A stretch of DNA of 64,000 nucleotides from Streptomyces sp. NBC_01233. GTDB taxonomy: Bacteria; Actinomycetota; Actinomycetes; Streptomycetales; Streptomycetaceae. How positions within the stretch are numbered: the first letter of the stretch is position 1; every line of letters starts with the position of its first letter. The notes beneath the pieces are model-generated. The model was not told where the DNA came from. It ran no database searches and saw nothing but the letters and a program-made list of their open reading frames with translations. The translations under genes were made by a program, and so were the position numbers. This document shows positions 10,431 to 18,914 of the stretch, piece by piece. The stretch spans positions 620,001-684,000 of the forward strand of contig NZ_CP108514.1 of assembly GCF_035989305.1 (NCBI RefSeq), written 5' to 3'.

Positions 10431-11621
10431 GTGCCGGAATCGGATGGCTTGGAGGCACGCCTGCGCGCGATGGAAGAGGCACTCGAACAGGTCGGCACGT
10501 CCTTCGTCGAGCGGGAGACCTGGCGGGAGCTCGCGGGGTTCGTGTTCCGGACCCCGTGCGACGCCGCGGCTGTGGAGCTGATCGGCCACGGCGCCAGGAA
10601 CGAACGCGTGGCCGCGGCCGGCGCCACGGATCTCCTGGACGGCCCCGCCACCGAGATCAGCCCCGCGGTCCGGGCACTGGACGAGGGGCATCCCGTACAC
10701 GCGTACACCGGCCGGGGCACGGAAGGGCCCGTGCAGCTCATCTCCGTGCCGCTGATCGGCCGGGGCGAGCTCTACGGACGGCTCCTCGCGGCCCGGGCAC
10801 ACGGCGGCTTCAGCGACCACGAGACGGCGACGCTGCACTTCGCGGCACGGCTCGCGTGCATGCACGTCGGCCACGCCCGGCGCCAGGCGGCGACCGAGAA
10901 GATCGCACTCGATCTCCAGCGCGCCCTGGTGGCCGAACCGGGCCGGCCGCACCCGAACCTGGAGGTCGCCAGCCGCTACCTGCCGGTCGGAGCGAGCGCC
11001 CTCGTCGGCGGCGACTGGTTCGAGACCGTGCGGCTGCACTTCGGCCGGACCCTGCTGGTGGTAGGAGACGTCATGGGCCACGGCCTGGAAGCCGCCGTCG
11101 ACATGAACGCCTACCGCTCGCTGCTGCGCGACGTGGCCTCCACCGATCTCGCCCCGCACCGCGTCCTGCGCCAGCTGGACGCGCTGTCCGCCGCGGACGA
11201 CAGCCGCCGCCCCGCGACCTGCCTCCTCGTCCGCGTCGATCCTGCCCGCGGTACGGCCGTGTACGCGAGCGCCGGGCATCTGCCGCCGGCCGTCTTCACG
11301 GGTGACGGCCCGGGCGGGCTGCTGAAGGTCCCCGTCGGCCCTCCGCTGGGCACGGGCATCGGCGGATACGAGGCCGTTGCCCTGCCCATCACGGCCGATC
11401 AGACGATCGTTCTCTACACGGACGGCCTGGTCGAGCGCCGCGGCGAGGACATCGACACCTCCCTGGCCCGGCTCGCCGCGCTCCGCATGACCGCCGGAGC
11501 GGGAGTCTCGGACGTGGTGGACGCGGTCTGCAGCGGACTCGACGCCCAGCAGGCCGAAGACGACGTCGCCGTTCTCGCCGCCCGCCTCCGCCCCCGGACG
11601 TCCCACGGGGCCACCGGCTAG
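10431..11621 (+). CDS. GAF domain-containing SpoIIE-type PP2C phosphatase
   Basis: A 396-residue cytoplasmic phosphatase. GTG at 10431 is chosen for the GGAGG at 10424; the frame is open to 10203. A GAF-like sensor region covers about residues 30-165, followed by a PPM/SpoIIE domain (about 180-390). Metal-binding signatures are visible: GGDWFETV, VVGDVMGHGLEAA, and the C-terminal EDDVAVLAARL. In Streptomyces such proteins act in partner-switching networks by dephosphorylating anti-anti-sigma factors or in stress signalling. No anti-sigma kinase or STAS gene is next to it. Converges with the type III PKS remnant, with a four-base overlap. Confidence 0.85.
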   Translation: MPESDGLEARLRAMEEALEQVGTSFVERETWRELAGFVFRTPCDAAAVELIGHGARNERVAAAGATDLLDGPATEISPAVRALDEGHPVHAYTGRGTEGPVQLISVPLIGRGELYGRLLAARAHGGFSDHETATLHFAARLACMHVGHARRQAATEKIALDLQRALVAEPGRPHPNLEVASRYLPVGASALVGGDWFETVRLHFGRTLLVVGDVMGHGLEAAVDMNAYRSLLRDVASTDLAPHRVLRQLDALSAADDSRRPATCLLVRVDPARGTAVYASAGHLPPAVFTGDGPGGLLKVPVGPPLGTGIGGYEAVALPITADQTIVLYTDGLVERRGEDIDTSLARLAALRMTAGAGVSDVVDAVCSGLDAQQAEDDVAVLAARLRPRTSHGATG

Positions 11622-12130
11622 GTTCGCCGCAGGCGTGCCGCCTCGACGGTGACACCGGGGCCGATGGCGAGCATGAGCCCCTCCTCGCCGGGGCGCGGTC
11701 CGTCGGGGTCGTCGAGGGTCCGCGCCAGGACGTCGAGGACGGAGACGGAGGTCATGTTGCCCTGGCTGCGCAGGGAGTCCCAGGAGTGGCGCAACTGCCG
11801 GTGGTCGCAGCCGAGGACGCTCGCGGTGCGTTCGAGGATCGCGGGGCCTCCGTGGTGGGCCACGACGAACGCGGGGTCGGGAATCGTCTGCTTGCGCCGG
11901 GCGCCGAGGTAGGGGTCCGCTTTGAGGATCGCGTACGGTGCCTCGGTGGTGGAGGTGAACCCGAGGTGTCCGGTGTCGGGGTCGACCGTCAGCCGGTAGT
12001 CGTCCTCGGTGTCGGGGACGAGGAGTTCCAGGGGGTCGTGGAGCTCGACTGCCGGGCCCGGCCGCGCGTCACCGGCAGCGGTCACGACGGTGGCCGCGGC
12101 GCCGTCACCGCCCAGTGCCTTGTAGATCAT
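11618..12130 (-). pseudogene. Type III polyketide synthase, C-terminal half only
   Basis: A 170-residue fragment matching the C-terminal thiolase half of chalcone-synthase-like enzymes. KALGGDGAAATVV corresponds to the loop after the Cys half. The catalytic His is present in FVVAHHGGP and the catalytic Asn in QGNMTSVSVL, and it ends with the family's glycine loop IGPGVTVEAA. The N-terminal half (about 190 residues), with the nucleophilic Cys, is absent upstream. A normal enzyme is about 350-390 residues, so this cannot form a starter thioester. An ATG with a weak AAAGG site is present, so a stable half-protein might still be made. Confidence 0.75.
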
Positions 12131-12279
12131 GGCGGGTGCCTTTCTGACGACGGAGAGAACGATTCCTGAGCGTCGCGGGCAGACCTGGTCAGGTCAACGG
12201 TTGGTGTGGAGGGGCCGTTTGCCCCTCACCCGATCAGCCTCGCCCCGCGAAGGTCCCCGATCCCGCCTTCAGGCCGTTC

Positions 12280-12972
12280 TCAGACGGCGGTCAGGCGTAC
12301 GGCGGCGATGCGGTCCGCGTGATCGAACTCGATCTCCGCCACACGGCCACCGGGAAGATCGGCGAGAATCCGGTCGCCGTCCTCTCTCAGGGGCAGGCCG
12401 TGGTATTCCAGGTAGCCGGTGACCACCCGTCGGGCCGAACGGCCGATCAGGCCCGCCCCGGTCAGGAGTTCCCGCGGCAGCGCGACCGCGTCGAGGCCGG
12501 CCCTCGGAACCTGCGGGTCGTCCGGCAGGAAGTAGACCAGGCTGTCCGGTCCCGCCGGGAGGCCCAGGTACCCGGGCGCCTCGGCCACACCCATGCCCGC
12601 GAAGGCCAGCGTCTCCGCCGCCCGCCGGGGATCCTCGAAACCGGACAGGTCGAGGGTCTCCTCGGTGAACTCGGCGATCCCGTGCTTCCTTCCGTAGCGC
12701 TCGATCGCGCCGGTCAAAGCCACCACGTCGCCGCCGCGCAGTCCTGGGTTGGCCCAGCCCCACATCCAGGACCGGTCCTGCACGTCGTACGTGCCCAGCA
12801 CGGCGACCCGCAGCTCAAGACCGCCCTGCCGGTAGCGACAGGCCTCGAGGTCCGCCGTCCAGGGCCCCTGCGGCATGTACGCGGTGAGCGCCTGGAGTTG
12901 GGCGGCGCCCCAGGCCGCATGACGTTCTGCCTCCAGGAGGAACGCGTCACTGAACCGATTCATCATGATCAT
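12280..12972 (-). CDS. DUF6882-like family protein
   Basis: About 230 residues, cytoplasmic, no signal. The stretch WMWGWANPGL and a C-terminal region on tolerance of ligand (PDSLVYFLPDD, LVTGAGLIG-like) fit the DUF6882 family as I recall it; function unknown. The start is chosen at 12972 because AGGG lies at a proper distance; ATG codons at 12966 and 12963 are alternatives. Its 5' end lies only 17 bp from the lone IS end at 12989, so its promoter may have been replaced. Confidence 0.6.
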   Translation of the reverse strand: MIMMNRFSDAFLLEAERHAAWGAAQLQALTAYMPQGPWTADLEACRYRQGGLELRVAVLGTYDVQDRSWMWGWANPGLRGGDVVALTGAIERYGRKHGIAEFTEETLDLSGFEDPRRAAETLAFAGMGVAEAPGYLGLPAGPDSLVYFLPDDPQVPRAGLDAVALPRELLTGAGLIGRSARRVVTGYLEYHGLPLREDGDRILADLPGGRVAEIEFDHADRIAAVRLTAV

Positions 12973-12988
12973 GCCCACGACCCTAAGC

Positions 12989-13045
12989 GGTTGTCTCACG
13001 TGGCAAGTTTCGCGAGCTTCTTGTAGCAGGTCAGGGCGGCGGCCA
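12989..13045. mobile_element. Solitary IS5-family right end
   Basis: From 12992 to 13045 the sequence is identical to the reverse complement of 14527-14580, the right end of the IS at 13714-14585. It includes the terminal GTCTCACGTGGCAAG. No transposase is attached. It faces the complete copy, so the DinB gene sits between two ends of the same element. Confidence 0.88.
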
Positions 13046-13129
13046 TGGCCAGGCCTCGGCTCGGACAGCCGTTGCGGACCACGTACGGGATCTTGAGGCC
13101 ACAAGCAGCCCATGGCAGACTCATGCCGC

Positions 13130-13714
13130 ATGATCGATGAATTCGCGAAAGACAACCTGTACGGGAGACTGCGGCGGGACCGCGAGGCGCTGCTCTGGAA
13201 ACTCGACGGCTTGTCCGAATACGACGCCCGCCGGCCTTTGACAGCGACCGGAACCAACCTCCTCGGCCTGGTCAAACACGTGGCCACCGTCGAGGCCAGG
13301 TACTTCGGCGAGGTCTTCGACCGCCCTTCCCCGGAACCGCTGCCCCGGTGGCAGGACTCCGACGGCAGCGATCTGTGGGCGGCCGAGGACGAGACCCGCG
13401 ATCAGATCATCGGGTTCTACCGGCGCACGTGGGAACACTCGGACGCGACGATCAACGAGCTTCCCCTCGACGCCCCCGGCCACGTGCCGTGGTGGCCGGA
13501 GCCTTATACCGACACGAACCTGTTCGCCGTCATGGTCCATGTCCTCGGCGAGTCCATCCGCCATGCCGGGCACGCCGATATCCTGCGCGAGGGCCTCGAC
13601 GGCCGGACCGGGTTGCGCGCCGAACACGAGAAGCAGATCGACGAGGAAGCCCGTGCGGCCTACTGCGCGAAGATCGAGCAGGCCGCCAGGTCGGCCGCAC
13701 CGATCAAGGCTTAG
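13130..13714 (+). CDS. DinB family protein (DUF664-type)
   Basis: A 194-residue four-helix DinB/YfiT-like protein. The metal-binding histidines expected in the family are present: LVKHVATVEARYFG (first), and the pair in ESIRHAGHADILRE near the C-terminus. Actinobacterial members are thought to be mycothiol-dependent transferases or metal-binding proteins. ATG 13130 is preferred because it gives the family-like MIDEFAKDN; ATG 13112 is in frame. The stop TAG abuts the left end of the IS at 13714, so a few C-terminal residues may derive from the insertion. Two other DinB genes occur in this window. Confidence 0.85.
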   Translation: MIDEFAKDNLYGRLRRDREALLWKLDGLSEYDARRPLTATGTNLLGLVKHVATVEARYFGEVFDRPSPEPLPRWQDSDGSDLWAAEDETRDQIIGFYRRTWEHSDATINELPLDAPGHVPWWPEPYTDTNLFAVMVHVLGESIRHAGHADILREGLDGRTGLRAEHEKQIDEEARAAYCAKIEQAARSAAPIKA

Positions 13715-14585
13715 AGGTCGTCTCACGTGACTTGATGTTCGTGCGGCATGATGCCGGTCGTGGGTGCTGATCTATCGAAGCGTCTGGTTCCTGATGAACT
13801 CTGGGAGCCGGCCGCCCCGTTGCTGCCGTCGTGCGCTGCTCGTCCGCAAGGTGGTGGGACCGCTCCGTGTGACGGGCGGGCCGTGTCACGGCAGTGGTGT
13901 ACGCGCTGACCAGCGGCTGTTCCTGGCTGCATCTGCCGCCGACGTTCGGCACGTCGCCCGCCACCGCGCATCGCCGCTTCACGGTATGGACCGAGGCCGG
14001 CCTGTGGCGTCGGCTGCACCGGGCGGTGCTGGACGAACTCGGGGCCCGGGGCGAGGTGGACTGGACCTCGGCGATCGTCGACGCGGCCTCCGTTCGCGCC
14101 GAAAGGGGGGATCGCCGACCGGGCCGAACCAGGTCGATCGCGGCAAGAAGGGCAGCAAGCTGCACGTGCTGTCCGATGCCCAGGGCATCCCGCTCGCCGT
14201 CGCCGTATCCGGCGCGAACATGCACGACAGCCTCGCCCTCAAGCCGCTCATCCGCGGCATACCCGCCGTCCGGTCCCGCCGGGGACCACGGCGGCGCCGA
14301 CCCGTCAAACTCCGCGCGGACAAGGCGTACTTCTCCGCCGAACACCTGGCCTGGCTGCGCGAGCGCGGGCTCGTCGCGCGCATCGCGCGGCCCGGCATCG
14401 AGTCCGGCGAACGCCTCGGTCGGCACCGCTGGAAGATCGAACGGTCGATCGCCTGACTCTTCGGCTACCGCCACCTCACCGTCCGATACGAACGAAAGGG
14501 CTCGCACTTCCTCGCCTTCCTCGGCCTGGCCGCCGCCCTGACCTGCTACAAGAAGCTCGCGAAACTTGCCACGTGAGACACCCTC
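13714..14585. mobile_element. IS5-family insertion sequence (degenerate)
   Basis: About 870 bp bounded by imperfect inverted repeats: left GGTCGTCTCACGTGACTTG (13716-13734), right GGGTGTCTCACGTGGCAAG on the reverse strand (14583-14565). No clean target duplication is seen. The element begins at the stop codon of the DinB gene. Its right end is duplicated in inverted orientation at 12989-13045. Confidence 0.85.
13748..14576 (+). pseudogene. IS5-family transposase, inactivated
   Basis: DDE transposase spread over three frames. The N-terminal part (LVPDELWEPAAPLLP) is in the frame of ATG 13751. One base seems lost near 13873, where VYALTSGCSWLHLP continues in the next frame. At 14101-14110 a run AAAGGGGGG shifts to the frame carrying SKLHVLSDAQGIPLAV and RADKAYFS. 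This second shift may be natural programmed slippage between orfA and orfB. Then TGA at 14454 interrupts HRWKIERSIA/LFGYRHLTV where Trp is expected. The element could not move without help. Confidence 0.85.
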
Positions 14586-14704
14586 CAAGTCCTTTCCGGC
14601 GCGGCCTCGGGGGCAGGTGGGTGATTGTCCGTCACGCTCCATTGTCAGTGCCTCCCCATAGTGTGGAGACATCACTCGGGGAGCCTCGGAGGGGGAGCGG
14701 AAGC

Positions 14705-15763
14705 ATGTCTGCCAATAAGATCCAGCACAAGGTGAATCACGTCGCGCTGGTAGTGGACTGTTCAGGTTCCATGCATCAGCACCAGAGTCAACTCATCCGT
14801 GTCGTGGACGAGTTCGTAGCAGGCCTGAAAGCCGAGTCGGACAGCCTCGGCCATGAGACCCGGATCAGCCTCTACTCCTTCGACCACAGGGTGGAGAACC
14901 TGGTCTGGGACATGGACGTGAAGCACCTGCCGTCCATGCAGGGCCTGTACAAGGTGAACAATGGCGCTACGGCCCTCATCGAAGCCTCTCTGAAGTCCCT
15001 GGACGACCTGGGTCACATCTGGGAGGAATACGGGGAGCACAGTTTCCTCCAGATCGTGGTGACGGACGGCGAGGAGAACGCCTCCGGCGGCGACAGGCGG
15101 CACGACGGGGACATGGCCATCCTCGGCCCCTGGCTCGACAAGATCGCGGCGAAGATGGGTGCGCTCCCGGGCCACTGGACTTCCGCGATCCTCGTTCCGA
15201 ACTCGCTGGCCAAGCGGACCGCCCAGAACTACGGCTTCCCGGCCGGAAACATCGCCATCTGGGACGCGGACTCCCAGGAGGGTGTCGAGGAGGCGATAGG
15301 CACCGTGCGCGCTGCCGCCACCAGCTTCCTGCGGGGCCGCGAGAAGGGCGTGCGCGGTACCAAGAACCTCTTCGCGGTCGGCCAGGACATATCGGTCGAC
15401 GATGTGCGGGCGAACCTCGAACCGGTCCCGGCCGACAAGTACCGGCTCCTGAAGGTCGATACGGAGGTCGGAATTCGGGCCTTTGTCGATTCTCATCCCG
15501 GCGTGGCGTACGAACGCGGGTCGTGCTACTACCAGCTGGGCACCCGGGTTCAGGTTCAGCCCGACAAGGAAGTCATCGTGGTCGAGAAGGACACCGACCG
15601 CGCATATACCGGGAATGCGGCACGCAGCCTGCTATTCGGCACGGGCATTCAGGGGACCGTCTCCGTGAAGTCGGGGCACAATCCCCAGTTGGAGGTGTAC
15701 GTGCAGAGTCGTTCGGTGAACCGGAAGCTCAAGCCGAAGACGCGCCTGCTCATCATGCTCTGA
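14705..15763 (+). CDS. VWA domain-containing protein
   Basis: A 352-residue cytoplasmic protein. ATG 14705 is preceded by GGAGGGGGAGCGG. A von Willebrand A domain occupies about residues 10-215, with the MIDAS motif DCSGSM at 18-23 and the second metal-site stretch VVTDGEENASGG near 120. The C-terminal ~130 residues (SRSVNRKLKPKTRLLIML at the end) form a separate domain I do not recognise. GC content and codon bias are lower than neighbours, which with the flanking IS suggests acquisition. Similar proteins occur with phage or stress loci. It stands alone here. Confidence 0.8.
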   Translation: MSANKIQHKVNHVALVVDCSGSMHQHQSQLIRVVDEFVAGLKAESDSLGHETRISLYSFDHRVENLVWDMDVKHLPSMQGLYKVNNGATALIEASLKSLDDLGHIWEEYGEHSFLQIVVTDGEENASGGDRRHDGDMAILGPWLDKIAAKMGALPGHWTSAILVPNSLAKRTAQNYGFPAGNIAIWDADSQEGVEEAIGTVRAAATSFLRGREKGVRGTKNLFAVGQDISVDDVRANLEPVPADKYRLLKVDTEVGIRAFVDSHPGVAYERGSCYYQLGTRVQVQPDKEVIVVEKDTDRAYTGNAARSLLFGTGIQGTVSVKSGHNPQLEVYVQSRSVNRKLKPKTRLLIML

Positions 15764-15800
15764 ATTCCCATCGGAGCCGGTGAACAACCCAAGGATGATC

Positions 15801-16736
15801 TCAGCGGCGCCGCGCCCTCGACGTCGTGCCCTCATGCGCTTCGAGGGCGCGTTGGGCCTTCCGGGCTGCTGCTCGCGCAGCCTTCGCTTCCTGGGCGGCC
15901 TGCTGGTGGCGGTGGTCGGCGGCCTCCGCGGCATCGCCAAGGCGGTCGCGCTCCTGCTGGGCCCGCTCCAGCTGCTCCTGGAGGTTCGCGATCTGCTCGT
16001 CGAGCCCGCCGAGCCCGGCGCGGGCCTGCTCCCGATCAGCCTCCGCCCGGGCGAGCGCCTCCTCGGCCCGCTCCGCCTCCCGGTCCGTCCGCTCGGCCTC
16101 GACGCGCGCCCGCTCTTGCGCCTCCGCGACCCGCGCATCGGCCTTCTCGGCTTTCCGTCGCCCCGGTGACGACGGCTGTGGCTGTGGCGCTACCGCTCCG
16201 GGTACGCGTACGGGTGCCAGCTCGTCGAAGCCCACGACCTGGGGCGGGGCCTTCGCCAGCACGCCCCGTGCCCAGGTTTCGGCGGCGTCGGGGTCGGCGA
16301 GGACGGTGCGGAGGATCTGCTCGACCTCGCGCTGGACCGCCTCGGAGACCGCCTGCCCCGCGTCGCCGGCCAGGCGCCGTGCTTCGTGGGCCATCGCCGC
16401 GATCACCACGTGCTGCTGGTGCGACAGCTTGCGCAGGTCCTCCCCCGCCAGGGTCCGGTGTGCCTCGCGCAGCTCCTGGCCCAGCTCCAGCAGGCGCCGG
16501 GCCTGGTCGGCGTCGGAGCGGGCGAGCAGATTCGCGGCCCAGACGGCGAGCGTGGGCTTGCGCAGGGCAGCGATGCGCTTCGCCTCGGCCCGCTCCCCCG
16601 CCGTGCGCGCCTCGGCCACGTGTGCGTCCCGGGCGGCCGTGAACTCCTCCGGCCTGAGCCCGTACAGCTCGGCTGCCACCGCGTCTACGTCGACCACAGC
16701 ACCACTGTCCCCCACCAGCGGCGTTTCGGCACGCAC
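15801..16736 (-). CDS. Coiled-coil protein of unknown function
   Basis: A 311-residue protein. Residues 1-190 are helical with conserved-looking RIAALRKPTLAVWAANLLAR and LRKLSHQQHVVIAAMAHEARRL. From about 200 to the end it is a long, highly charged coiled coil rich in Ala, Glu and Arg. No signal peptide. Similar proteins are common in actinomycetes and annotated only as hypothetical. The start could also be a GTG about 12 codons inside. Confidence 0.7.
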   Translation of the reverse strand: MRAETPLVGDSGAVVDVDAVAAELYGLRPEEFTAARDAHVAEARTAGERAEAKRIAALRKPTLAVWAANLLARSDADQARRLLELGQELREAHRTLAGEDLRKLSHQQHVVIAAMAHEARRLAGDAGQAVSEAVQREVEQILRTVLADPDAAETWARGVLAKAPPQVVGFDELAPVRVPGAVAPQPQPSSPGRRKAEKADARVAEAQERARVEAERTDREAERAEEALARAEADREQARAGLGGLDEQIANLQEQLERAQQERDRLGDAAEAADHRHQQAAQEAKAARAAARKAQRALEAHEGTTSRARRR

Positions 16737-16868
16737 CGGCCGGTCACGTGGCAGAGCGGCACATCCGGGGGATGTCTTTGCCGCTCCCGCCCCATACCCA
16801 GTGAAAACTCATGGAACATCCCGGTCTGGGCGGTTCTGGCCGACGATCACTGGAAGCTGGATTCGACC

Positions 16869-17366
16869 GTGCAGCCGAACGAGATCAGCGAGATTCTGAA
16901 CCATCCGATCAGCCGGGAACTCCTGGCCCGCGATCTGACCCGCCTGGCCTACGTCGCCAAGGACGGCACACCCCGGGCCGTTCCGATCGCCTTCGCGTGG
17001 AACGGCCCGGAAATCGTGATGTGCACACCGAAGAACGCCCCGAAGCTGCCGGCCCTGCGCCACAACCCTGCGGTCGCCCTGACGATCGACACGTAGGTGC
17101 ACCCGCCGAAGATCCTGCTCATCCGCGGACGGGCCGAGCTGGACGTCGTCGAGGGCATCCCGGACGAGTTCTTCCAGGCGAACGGCACGTACACGATGAC
17201 GCCCGAGCAGCGGGTCGTGTGGGAGGCCGAGGTCCGCTCGCTCTACGACGGCATGGTCCGGATCGCCGTGACCCCGACGTGGGCGAAGCCGATCGACTTC
17301 GAGACGACCCTCCCGAGCGCGGTCGAGGAGCTCGTCCGCCGGCGCGACGAGCGCACGCGCTCCTGA
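16869..17366 (+). pseudogene. Pyridoxamine 5'-phosphate oxidase-family gene with in-frame TAG
   Basis: A split-barrel flavin-binding protein, normally about 165 residues. The N-terminal half (LLARDLTRLAYVAKDGTPRAVPIAFAWNG) and the C-terminal half (VHPPKILLIRGRAELDVVEG) are in one frame, interrupted only by TAG at 17094-17096 in TIDT/VHPP, where Glu would be natural. Everything else looks intact, so this is either a recent nonsense mutation, a sequencing error, or readthrough. Confidence 0.8.
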
Positions 17367-17388
17367 GGCGCGGCACCGGCGGAAGGAC

Positions 17389-17619
17389 TCAGGCCGGGTC
17401 CGCCACCACCTGGGTGTTCTGGCAGGCGGTCAGCAGCCAGCGTCCGATCTCCTCGAAACCGATGAGGACCTTCCCGTGCGCCGTCGTCCACAGCGCATCC
17501 GGACGGAACAGGGCCGGGAAGCCCTCGGCATCCTTGGCCCGCTGCGTGCGCTCGACCATGGCGACGACCTCTTCGATCGCCAGGATGGAAGCGGCTCCGG
17601 CCGCCTGTTCGATGCCCAT
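17389..17619 (-). pseudogene. SgcJ/EcaC-type SnoaL-like protein, internally deleted
   Basis: The first ~60 residues (EEVVAMVERTQRAKDAEGF then ALFRPDALWTTAHGKVLIGFEEI) match the start of SgcJ/EcaC (DUF4440, NTF2 fold) proteins. The family's last strand RWLLTACQNTQV follows at once. About 60 residues in between, including most of the fold's sheet, are missing without loss of frame. Usual length is about 130-140 residues; only 76 remain. Divergent from the flavoprotein gene. An annotation pipeline would call a short intact ORF. Confidence 0.78.
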
Positions 17620-17646
17620 GGGCCTGATCGCGCTCCCTCAACCATA

Positions 17647-17671
17647 CTTGAGGTCAAGCATATGATCATAT
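17647..17671. promoter_or_regulatory. Adjacent palindromes in divergent intergenic region
   Basis: CTTGAGGTCAAG (17647-17658) and ATATGATCATAT (17660-17671) lie side by side between the divergent SgcJ remnant and the flavoprotein gene, just before the latter's start at 17678. The first resembles half of a MerR-family operator. The regulator is not identifiable here. Confidence 0.5.
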
Positions 17672-17677
17672 TGCCCC

Positions 17678-18226
17678 ATGACCACGAAGACCCTCTACCT
17701 GCTCTGTTCAGCCGCCCCGCCCGTCTTCGACGTCGCCCACGTCATCGAAGACGCCCAGACCCGCGGCTGGGACGTATGCCTGGGACTGACCCCCACCGCC
17801 GCACACTGGGTCTCGGAAAGCCTGGACGGACTCGCCGCGCTCACCGGCCACCCGGTGCGCTGGCAGTACAAGTTCCCGGGCGAGGCCGACGTATGGCCCT
17901 CCGCCGACGCCCTCCTCTTCGCCCCGGCCACGTTCAACACCATCAACGCCTGGGCCCTGGGCCTCACCGACCGCTTCGTCGTCGGCGTCGCCGCCGAAGC
18001 CATGGGCAAGAACACCCCCACGGTCGCCATGCCCTGCACCAACACCGCACTCGCCGCCCACCCCCAGTTCGACACCTCCCTGGCCACCCTGCGCAGCGCC
18101 GGAGTCGAACTCCTCTACGGGGAGAACGGCTTCGTCCCCGGTCCGGCCGGCCCCGACGCCCCGCCCCACTTCCCCTGGCCGGCGGCCCTGGACGCGGTGG
18201 ACCGCATCGCCACCGTCCGGCCCTAG
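17678..18226 (+). CDS. Flavoprotein family (HFCD-fold) protein
   Basis: A 182-residue homo-oligomeric flavin-containing Cys decarboxylase-fold protein, related to phosphopantothenoylcysteine decarboxylase and EpiD. The family signature is visible: N-terminal LYLLCSAAPP, the FAPATFNTINAWALG segment for FMN binding, and VAMPCTNTALAAHPQF corresponding to the PAMN loop. Substrate unknown. Start ATG with short leader, immediately downstream of two palindromes. Confidence 0.85.
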   Translation: MTTKTLYLLCSAAPPVFDVAHVIEDAQTRGWDVCLGLTPTAAHWVSESLDGLAALTGHPVRWQYKFPGEADVWPSADALLFAPATFNTINAWALGLTDRFVVGVAAEAMGKNTPTVAMPCTNTALAAHPQFDTSLATLRSAGVELLYGENGFVPGPAGPDAPPHFPWPAALDAVDRIATVRP

Positions 18227-18333
18227 CCGGGCGGACGCGGCCACCCGGCCGCAGCGGCGTGGGGTTGTGGGGGCATGCCGGCATTTCGGCGCGTCGGGAC
18301 GCCGGGACGGCGGCCGGGCAGGGATCGGGGCGG

Positions 18334-18840
18334 CTACTCCCCCGTCGTCCCGTCGATCGCCTCGCGCAGCAGGTCCGCATGCCCGTTGTGGCGGGCGTAC
18401 TCCTCGATCATGTGGGTCAGGATGTAGTGCAGCGAGTAGGCCTGGTCGCCGAAGTGCCCCGTCACATCCAGGGACTCGGCGGCGTCCACGATCGCCCGCG
18501 ACCGCTCGCAGGTCTCTTCCCAGATCCTGAACGACCGGGCCACGTCCGCGTCCTCGACGTGGAACTCCGTCCGTTCCCCGGCCTCGTTCTTCGGGAAGTA
18601 GCCGCGTACGTCCTCACCACCGAGGACGTTGCGGAACCAGCCGCGCTCGACCTCCGCGAGGTGACGCACCAGCCCCAGCAGGCTCAGCCCCGACGGGGCC
18701 ACCGCCTTCGCCCTCAGTTGCTCCTCGCTCAGGCCGGCGCACTTCATCATCAGGGTGTCCCGCTGCCACTGCAGGACGCTGGTCAGGGTGGCGCGTTCGT
18801 CGCCCGCCAGTACGGGCCGTGTCCTCTGCTCGTCGATCAC
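18334..18840 (-). CDS. DinB family protein (DUF664-type)
   Basis: A 168-residue DinB-fold protein with GTG start at 18840. The metal histidines are seen in LVRHLAEVERGWF, and in EEYARHNGHADLLREAIDG near the C-terminus. Mycothiol-dependent transfer or detoxification is the family suggestion. Separated from the epoxide hydrolase upstream by about 75 bp on the same strand, so the two could be co-transcribed. Confidence 0.85.
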   Translation of the reverse strand: MIDEQRTRPVLAGDERATLTSVLQWQRDTLMMKCAGLSEEQLRAKAVAPSGLSLLGLVRHLAEVERGWFRNVLGGEDVRGYFPKNEAGERTEFHVEDADVARSFRIWEETCERSRAIVDAAESLDVTGHFGDQAYSLHYILTHMIEEYARHNGHADLLREAIDGTTGE

Positions 18841-18914
18841 CGGGTGATCATCACAGTCGGCCCGGGCGCGGCCCACCGCTATTCCACATGCCGGACGCCG
18901 GTCCGGCTCTCCGG

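Noticed and set aside
13714..14585. A target-site duplication for the IS5-family element
   Set aside because: Flanks (TTA left, CAA right) do not match; no duplication claimed.
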